From NCBI GenBank assembly GCA_003161435.1, contig PMOS01000023.1:1-64000 (forward strand): a stretch of DNA of 64,000 nt, written 5' to 3'. The stretch is from Vulcanimicrobiota bacterium (GTDB lineage Bacteria > Vulcanimicrobiota > Vulcanimicrobiia > Vulcanimicrobiales > Vulcanimicrobiaceae). Made by a program: the position numbers and the translations under genes. The notes under the pieces are model-generated. The model made no database searches. It was not told the DNA's origin and was given only the letters and a program-made list of their open reading frames with translations. Positions 59,081-64,000 of this stretch are shown here, piece after piece (the stretch's first letter is position 1; each line of letters opens with the position of its first letter).

Positions 59081-59934
59081 TACTTGGCGCTCCCAAAGAG
59101 CTTCTCGAAGAACGTCCGCTCGCGCGGGATCTCGGGTGGCCCGGTGAGCGTGCCGCTGATCCGCTGCGCGATCTGCCGGTACGCCGCGCCGACCGGCGAC
59201 GCGTCGTCGAGCGCGACCGGCTCGCCGCGGTTGGTCGAGACGATGACGTCGGGCGCTTCCGCGATCACGCCGAGCAGCGGCAGACGCAGGATCCCGTTGA
59301 CGTCGTCGACCGAGAGCATCTTGCCCTTGCGAACGAGCGCCGGACGCAGCCGGTTGATGATCAGCTTGATCGTGCGATTGTCGCCGAGCAGCCCGACGAC
59401 GCGGTCGGCGTCGCGCACTGCGGACACCTCGGGCGTGCAGACGACGATCGCCTCGTCCGCCCCGACGATCGCGTTGACGAATCCCTTCTCGATCCCGGCC
59501 GGGCAGTCGATCAGCACGTAGTCGAAGCGATCGCGCAGCGACGAGATGAGATCGCGGAACGCGATCGTGTCGACGTCGTCCTTCTCGCGCGTCTGCGCGG
59601 CGGCCAACAGGCGCAGCGTCGGCACGCGCTTGTCGGTGACCAGCGCGTCGTCGAGCGTGACCTTGCCCTCCAGCACGTCGAGGACGTGATGGCGCACGCG
59701 CGCCTCAAGCCCCAACACGATGTCGAGGTTGCGCAACCCGACGTCGGCGTCGACCAGCACCACGCTCGCGCCGGACGCGCCCAGCGCCGCACCGACGTTC
59801 GCCGTCGTGGTCGTCTTCCCGACGCCGCCCTTCCCGCTGGTGACCACGATCGCACGACCGCGTTTGCGCGGCACGGCGCTCGCCGCGGGTGCCTCTTCCT
59901 GGATCATCTCGTGCATCTCGTGCATCCCGTTCAC
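59080..59934 (-). CDS. minD: septum site-determining ATPase MinD (second copy)
   Basis: 284 aa from the GTG in a GTGA overlap with minD1 (ATGs follow at 59925, 59916 and 59907). Deviant Walker A TSGKGGVGKTTTTANVG preceded by a 25-residue extension with the repeat MHEMHEM. VLIDCPAGIEKGF, RPALVRKGKMLSVDDV and a C-terminal amphipathic membrane-targeting helix (RTFFEKLFGSAK). MinD recruits MinC to the membrane. It is about half identical to the first copy and has diverged in the middle (DTIAFRDLISSLRDRFDY). Confidence 0.9.
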   Translation of the reverse strand: MNGMHEMHEMIQEEAPAASAVPRKRGRAIVVTSGKGGVGKTTTTANVGAALGASGASVVLVDADVGLRNLDIVLGLEARVRHHVLDVLEGKVTLDDALVTDKRVPTLRLLAAAQTREKDDVDTIAFRDLISSLRDRFDYVLIDCPAGIEKGFVNAIVGADEAIVVCTPEVSAVRDADRVVGLLGDNRTIKLIINRLRPALVRKGKMLSVDDVNGILRLPLLGVIAEAPDVIVSTNRGEPVALDDASPVGAAYRQIAQRISGTLTGPPEIPRERTFFEKLFGSAK

Positions 59935-60716
59935 CCTGCTTTCCGGAAGAGCCGCCCGAAGAAACCAGGCGTGCCGAACTGCGTGAACGCGATCACATCG
60001 CCTTCGAGGCGGCGCGCGATCTTGTCGTAGATCACCGCTAGGCGCGACTCGCTCTGCAGCGCGACGGGCTCGCCGCGATTGGTCGTGTCGATCACCTCTT
60101 CGTCGTCGGGTACGATCCCGAGCAACTCGGCCGACAGGATGTCGGTCACGTCGTCGACCGAGAGCATGTCGCCGCTGCGCACCATCTCGGGTCGCAACCG
60201 GTTGACGATCAGCCGCACCGGCAGACCGCGATCGCGCAGCTTGCCGATGACGCGGTCCGCGTCGCGGATCGAGCTGACCTCGGGGGTCGTGACGATGATC
60301 GCTTCGTTCGCGCCGGCGATCGCGTTGCGGAAGCCGTGCTCGATCCCGGCCGGGCAGTCGATCAGCACGTAGTCGCACAACTCGCCCAGCTGCGCCACGA
60401 CGTCGGACATCTGCAGCTCGCTGACCGCGGTCTTGTCGCGCGTTTGCGCAGCGGGCAAGATCGAAAGATTCTCCAGCCGCTTGTCCTTGATCAGCGCTTG
60501 GCGCAGTTGGCACCGGCCCTCGACCACCTCGACCAGATCGAAGACGATCCGCTTCTCGACGCCCAGCACCAGATCGAGATTGCGCAGCCCGATGTCGGCG
60601 TCGACCAGCACGACGCGTTTGCCACGCAGCGCGAGCGCGGCGCCGAGGTTCGCGGTCGTGGTCGTCTTGCCGACCCCGCCTTTCCCCGAGGTGAGAACGA
60701 TACGGCGTGCGCTCAC
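59931..60716 (-). CDS. minD: septum site-determining ATPase MinD (first copy)
   Basis: 261 aa, GTG at 60716 overlapping the minC stop. Deviant Walker A LTSGKGGVGKTTTTANLG (residues 8-25), VDADIGLRNLDLVLG switch, VLIDCPAGIEHGFRNA, RPEMVRSGDMLSVDDVTD and C-terminal amphipathic helix GFFGRLFRKAG. Closest in length and order to canonical MinD. Together with minC and minE it forms a four-gene operon with two minD genes. Confidence 0.92.
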   Translation of the reverse strand: MSARRIVLTSGKGGVGKTTTTANLGAALALRGKRVVLVDADIGLRNLDLVLGVEKRIVFDLVEVVEGRCQLRQALIKDKRLENLSILPAAQTRDKTAVSELQMSDVVAQLGELCDYVLIDCPAGIEHGFRNAIAGANEAIIVTTPEVSSIRDADRVIGKLRDRGLPVRLIVNRLRPEMVRSGDMLSVDDVTDILSAELLGIVPDDEEVIDTTNRGEPVALQSESRLAVIYDKIARRLEGDVIAFTQFGTPGFFGRLFRKAG

Positions 60717-61564
60717 GATGTGTGCTCCCGGCGGAGATCCGCCTCGGCGAAGGGGACGACGACGATCCGCTCGTCGACGATCGCTGCGTGCTCCGGTCCG
60801 CGCGGCTTGATCCCGGCGTCGCTCGTCGCGATCAGCGTGGCGATGCGCAGCTGGGTCGGCGCGAGCTCGAGCGCGATGACGCGCGCACCGCGGTCGCCTT
60901 GCGCACCGGCGTGCGCCACGCCGCGCAACGCGCCGAACACGACGATGTCGCCCGAGGCGACCAGCTCGGCGCCGGGGTTCACGTCGCCGATCACGACCAG
61001 GTTCCCCAAGTTGTGCAGCGCCTGCCCGCCCCGCAGCGTCCCCCGGTGATAGAGCGTCGCGATACCGACCGGCACGGCGCGGGCGGCGGCGGTCTGCGGG
61101 AGCGCGACGCCGGCCGAAGCGAGGGTCGAGGTCGCCGCCGCGCCGGGGACCTGACGCCGGCGCACCATGTCCTGGCGGGCGCCGGCGAAGTCGGCGATCA
61201 GCGAACGGGCCTCCTCGGAGATGCTGACGTTACGCTCACGGTGCGGACGCGGGAGCGCCGCAACCTCGGAGGCGGCCTCGGGTGCCGAGCCGAGATACGC
61301 CAGGTCGAGCTCGGCGACGACGGCCGCGATCGAGTCGACCCCGCTGACGCCGTCGAGCGTGATGCCGTACTCGGCCAGGGCGTCGCGGAACGCCGCGATC
61401 TCGATCGCCGGCGGTTCGAGGATGCCGAGGTTGGCAACGGCTCGACTCCCTCGGTAGAAGTCTGGGCGTGCCGCGAACTGCGAGCGCAATTCGTCGACCG
61501 CCGCCGTCAAAGCGCGGTCGACCGCGATCTCGAGATTGCGGCCGCGCCCGCGCACGGTGCTCAT
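60713..61564 (-). CDS. minC: septum site-determining protein MinC
   Basis: 283 aa from the ATG at 61564, preceded by GAGGGA. An N-terminal domain (about 1-95, MSTVRGRGRNLEIAVDRAL) that inhibits FtsZ and an Ala/Gly-rich linker are followed by the C-terminal beta-helix (about 170-283): TLYHRGTLRGGQALHNLGNL and GDVNPGAELVASGDIVVFG with RGVAHAGAQGD. This is typical MinC, which dimerises and binds MinD through the C-domain. First gene of the min operon, divergent from the M48 protease gene. Confidence 0.92.
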   Translation of the reverse strand: MSTVRGRGRNLEIAVDRALTAAVDELRSQFAARPDFYRGSRAVANLGILEPPAIEIAAFRDALAEYGITLDGVSGVDSIAAVVAELDLAYLGSAPEAASEVAALPRPHRERNVSISEEARSLIADFAGARQDMVRRRQVPGAAATSTLASAGVALPQTAAARAVPVGIATLYHRGTLRGGQALHNLGNLVVIGDVNPGAELVASGDIVVFGALRGVAHAGAQGDRGARVIALELAPTQLRIATLIATSDAGIKPRGPEHAAIVDERIVVVPFAEADLRREHTS

Positions 61565-61655
61565 CGGCGTCCCTCGCGGTTCATGATCGGCCGCCGTTCC
61601 CAGCGGGCCGGAAGCCGCCCTGCGCGTTCCACATGCCATGCACGAGAAAGTGCGG

Positions 61656-61664
61656 TTGTCCACA
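61656..61664 (+). other. single DnaA-box-like nonamer
   Basis: TTGTCCACA is the high-GC form of the DnaA box. Only one copy is seen, in the 204-bp divergent gap between minC and the protease gene, so this is not an origin; it may be chance or a DnaA-controlled site. Confidence 0.25.
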
Positions 61665-61768
61665 TACATCCCACAGGTTTGGCCGCTAGGAGTGGAGAGT
61701 TCCGGCGCGCGCCGTCGAATCGTGAGGATTCCGGCGTAGACCGGACGAGCCGCCCCGAGGACACTTCT

Positions 61769-63784
61769 TTGCTGTTCCGCCGTTTTGTCGTCATCGCCTT
61801 GAGTGTGTCGATGGCGAGTGCCACCATCCCGGCACCCGCATCGGCGCTGTCGACTCCGACCGAGATCCAGATCGGCAAGGAGTACGACAAGCAGATCACC
61901 GACCAATCGGTGATCGTGACCGACCCGCTGCTCAATCAGTGGGTGAACGAGATCTCGAACAAGCTGTGGGCGCAGACGGCCCGCAAGGACATCCCGTACT
62001 CGATCAAGATCATCGACGAGTCGGACATCAACGCGTTCTCGACGCTCGGCGGCTACATCTACATCAACGAGGGGACGCTGGACTTCGTCCAGAGCGACGA
62101 CGAGTTGGCCGGCGTGATCGGTCACGAAACCGGCCACATCGAGCGCCGCCATGCGGTGACCTCCAACAACAAGGCGTCGATCCTCAACGTGCTGTTCGGC
62201 GTCGCGGCGATGTTCATTCCGCTCGTGTACCGGTTCGGACAGCTGGCACAGGCCGGGTTGCAGGCGCGTATTTCGCGCGACGACGAGAACGAAGCCGACA
62301 AGTACGGTCTGATGCTCATGGCGCGGTCGGGCTACGATCCCGACGCGATGCACACGTTCATGGCGCATCTCGGCGCGGTCGAGCAAGAGAGCCATGATGC
62401 GCTCTCCAAGTATCTCGCCGATCATCCCGGCACGCCGAAGCGGCTCGCGAATCTCAACGGCGACCCGGAGCTCAACCCGGCGCTGCGTACCGACGACCAG
62501 CGCGTCGCGCAAGGGATTCACGACTTCGATACGGCGCGCTACAACATCGCGTCGATGAAGTTCACCGACATCCTCAAGCGGCGGCCCGACGACGCGACGG
62601 CGCGCTTCCAGCTCGGCCAAGCGCAGCTCGCGCTCGGACAAGTCTCCAAGGGCGAACAAAATCTCGCCGCGGCCGCCGAGCAAGTCTCGCCGCAGGCCAA
62701 GGCGCTGGCCGACGTGCGCATCAAGGCCCTGCGCGACGCGGAACGCCGGCTGGACCTGCTCCATCCCGACCTCAGCCCGCTGCGCGATCAGCTCGCCACG
62801 GCTCAGACCCAACAGACGCAGGCCGCGACCGCGATCGCGTTGCGCCGCCAGCAGGGTCTGGATCAGCTCAAGTCGCTGCGCGCGCGCATCCAGGAGATCG
62901 TCTACGGCATCCCCGACTTCTCGCGCGTGCAGCCGCGCAAGGACTCGCGGCTCGACACGCTGCTGCACAACGTGAACTTGATGGGCAAGTCGCTCGACGT
63001 CGCGACGGGGAAAGCATCCGAGACGATCTCCGGAGTCGGCTCGCTCGAGCGCAACAAAGAAGGCGGCCTGCTCAAAGAAAACTCCGACATCCTGGTCGAG
63101 CTCGCCGCGCCGCTCAAGCTCGACAACCCGCCGCCGCAATCGCTGTCGACGTTCCCGTCCTATCCGAAGATGCTCGTCTCGGTCGGCGCCGCTGACGCCG
63201 ACATGGTGCGGGGCGTCGACGCCGCGCGCGCGTCGCTCGCGATGCTCGACGTCGGTCTGGGCGATCTGAACATCTTCGTCAACGAGTTGCGGCACGTCGG
63301 CCTCGACGGGAGCGGCGACATCGCGATGGCCGACTACCATCGCATCGAGCCGTTGGTGACCAAGGCGGTCGACTCGCTCAACAAGGCCGCAGTGGGCGCG
63401 ACGCAAGCGTCGCAGCTGTACAACATGGCGCGCGCGCGCCAGCTCGAGACGCGCATCGACATGCTGGGCCTGCAAGAGTCCCCCGACCGCTACGCCACCT
63501 TCCAGCACGCGCTCGACGTGCGGTTCCACACCAAGGGTCCGGATTACGATCAGCTCGCGCGCGAGGATCTCACCCCGGGCGACGTCGCCGCGGCGGTGAT
63601 CGTCGGGGCCGATACGAACGCGGCGCCGCAGGCCGTGCTCGCCGAGGCGAAGGCCGACGGGAAGACGATCGTCGATCTGGCCAACTCGCGCGGGATGTAC
63701 GCGCAGGCGCTCGAGATCTTCCTCGGGCTCGTGTACCTCGACTATACGGACGACCCCGACAAAGAGGCGCGCGGCCGGACGTAA
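61769..63784 (+). CDS. secreted M48 metalloprotease with helical repeats (BepA-like)
   Basis: 671 aa from the TTG at 61769 (GAGGA seven bases before). Signal peptide LLFRRFVVIALSVSMASATI, cleaved near ASALS. M48 domain: zinc motif GVIGHETGHIERRH (HExxH, about 117-121), third ligand in DENEADKYG. A TPR-like/helical region (about 245-330, ARYNIASMKFTDILKRRPDD) and a long helical C-terminal half (about 330-670) follow. This resembles BepA/LoiP-type envelope-quality-control proteases but is longer. It is divergent from minC. Confidence 0.83.
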   Translation: MLFRRFVVIALSVSMASATIPAPASALSTPTEIQIGKEYDKQITDQSVIVTDPLLNQWVNEISNKLWAQTARKDIPYSIKIIDESDINAFSTLGGYIYINEGTLDFVQSDDELAGVIGHETGHIERRHAVTSNNKASILNVLFGVAAMFIPLVYRFGQLAQAGLQARISRDDENEADKYGLMLMARSGYDPDAMHTFMAHLGAVEQESHDALSKYLADHPGTPKRLANLNGDPELNPALRTDDQRVAQGIHDFDTARYNIASMKFTDILKRRPDDATARFQLGQAQLALGQVSKGEQNLAAAAEQVSPQAKALADVRIKALRDAERRLDLLHPDLSPLRDQLATAQTQQTQAATAIALRRQQGLDQLKSLRARIQEIVYGIPDFSRVQPRKDSRLDTLLHNVNLMGKSLDVATGKASETISGVGSLERNKEGGLLKENSDILVELAAPLKLDNPPPQSLSTFPSYPKMLVSVGAADADMVRGVDAARASLAMLDVGLGDLNIFVNELRHVGLDGSGDIAMADYHRIEPLVTKAVDSLNKAAVGATQASQLYNMARARQLETRIDMLGLQESPDRYATFQHALDVRFHTKGPDYDQLAREDLTPGDVAAAVIVGADTNAAPQAVLAEAKADGKTIVDLANSRGMYAQALEIFLGLVYLDYTDDPDKEARGRT

Positions 63785-63815
63785 CCGCGTTCGCCCAGCG
63801 GGGTAGACCGTAGAT

Positions 63816-64000
63816 GTGAACGCTTCGTCTGCCGCCGCCGCCTTCGAACGGCTGCGTGGATCGCTCAACCCGAGCGCGGTCCATGCGGGCGCTCGCCGTC
63901 CGTTCAAGTTCTTTCTGTGCGGGGATCCGGGGCTCGTCAGCGAGCTGCGCGCGATCCTGCTCGCGGGCCAAGCCGGCGACTCGATCCCGGCCGACGCCGC
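63816..64000 (+). CDS. 5' end of a gene leaving the window
   Basis: GTG at 63816 opens a frame to the right edge (at least 61 residues): NASSAAAAFERLRGSLNPSA, then RPFKFFLCGDPGLVSELRAI. The FKFFLCGDPGLV stretch could be the start of a nucleotide-binding (GTPase-like) strand-loop, but without the rest no family can be given. 31 bp after the M48 gene on the same strand. Confidence 0.45.
   Translation, partial: MNASSAAAAFERLRGSLNPSAVHAGARRPFKFFLCGDPGLVSELRAILLAGQAGDSIPADA

Noticed and set aside
59931-60513. Open frame suggesting that minD2 is fused to an upstream coding part
   Set aside because: The extra N-terminal part is the out-of-frame shadow of minD1; the GTGA overlap start gives a normal MinD.
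61656-61664. TTGTCCACA as an origin of replication
   Set aside because: Only one DnaA-like box, no AT-rich unwinding region, no dnaA/dnaN nearby.
61570-63907. Very long open frame on the minus strand opposite the M48 protease gene and continuing into minC
   Set aside because: High-GC codons leave the antisense frame open. Its translation over the protease gene is Arg/Asp/Glu-rich noise, while minC alone has family similarity and its own start and ribosome site.

Overview
The window is high-GC bacterial chromosomal DNA with very short intergenic gaps and many start/stop overlaps of 1 to 4 bases (GTGA, ATGA, TGATG). It carries ordinary cell-envelope, cell-division and repair genes rather than a phage or plasmid. 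Several features point to a poorly studied, probably diderm, soil-type lineage: EnvC/LytM, a BepA-like M48 protease, lipoproteins, an RNase E, and a Gram-positive/mycobacterial type LexA box (CGAAC-N4-GTTCG). Candidatus Eremiobacterota (WPS-2) or a neighbouring Terrabacteria phylum would fit, but this assignment is inference. No tRNA, rRNA, CRISPR array, IS element or integrase was recognised.

Layout. 0-8 kb: ImuB-like polymerase, aldo/keto reductase, small acidic proteins, a Pro/Thr-rich lipoprotein, and an overlapping operon of lipid kinase, YqeG phosphatase and alpha/beta hydrolase. 8.3-14.7 kb: a visibly less GC-rich block with a SpoIIE-type phosphatase, MFS exporter, glycoside hydrolase, SDR and DUF202 protein. 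14.8-20.8 kb: PhzF, an arginase-fold protein, pirin, an FAD oxidoreductase with an SLH-like tail, a split chromate transporter and an unlisted 57-aa membrane peptide. 20.8-22.9 kb: two back-to-back toxin-antitoxin-like pairs. 23-26.3 kb: SOS-type dnaE2 directly behind a LexA box. 26.4-45 kb: metabolic and secreted enzymes, an unrecognised three-gene membrane/lipoprotein cassette, a frameshifted VOC gene, a YhaO/YhaN-like nuclease pair, peroxiredoxin and acyl-CoA dehydrogenase.

45-64 kb is a cell-division and envelope region. ftsE, ftsX, a REC-GGDEF-like regulator and an EnvC-type LytM hydrolase are followed by a long inverted-repeat element and two S41 proteases. On the other strand lie RNase E and then minC, two minD genes, minE and rodA, with a secreted M48 protease diverging from minC. 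Together these genes would couple septum placement (Min), septal peptidoglycan hydrolysis (FtsEX-EnvC), wall elongation (RodA) and envelope proteolysis (CtpA, M48).

The most unusual signals are: (i) a dispersed palindromic repeat, roughly CCTGTCCTGAGCTCGTCGAAGGG, lying in frame inside genes as a PSTSSGQ peptide and supplying the stop codon of another; (ii) a 213-bp element bounded by a perfect 25-bp inverted repeat upstream of ctpA; (iii) tandem minD paralogs, each with its own membrane-targeting tail; (iv) a nucleotidyltransferase/winged-helix pair whose promoter operator recurs at the far end of the locus; and (v) several promoters whose -10 box is so close to the ATG that the mRNA should be leaderless or nearly so.
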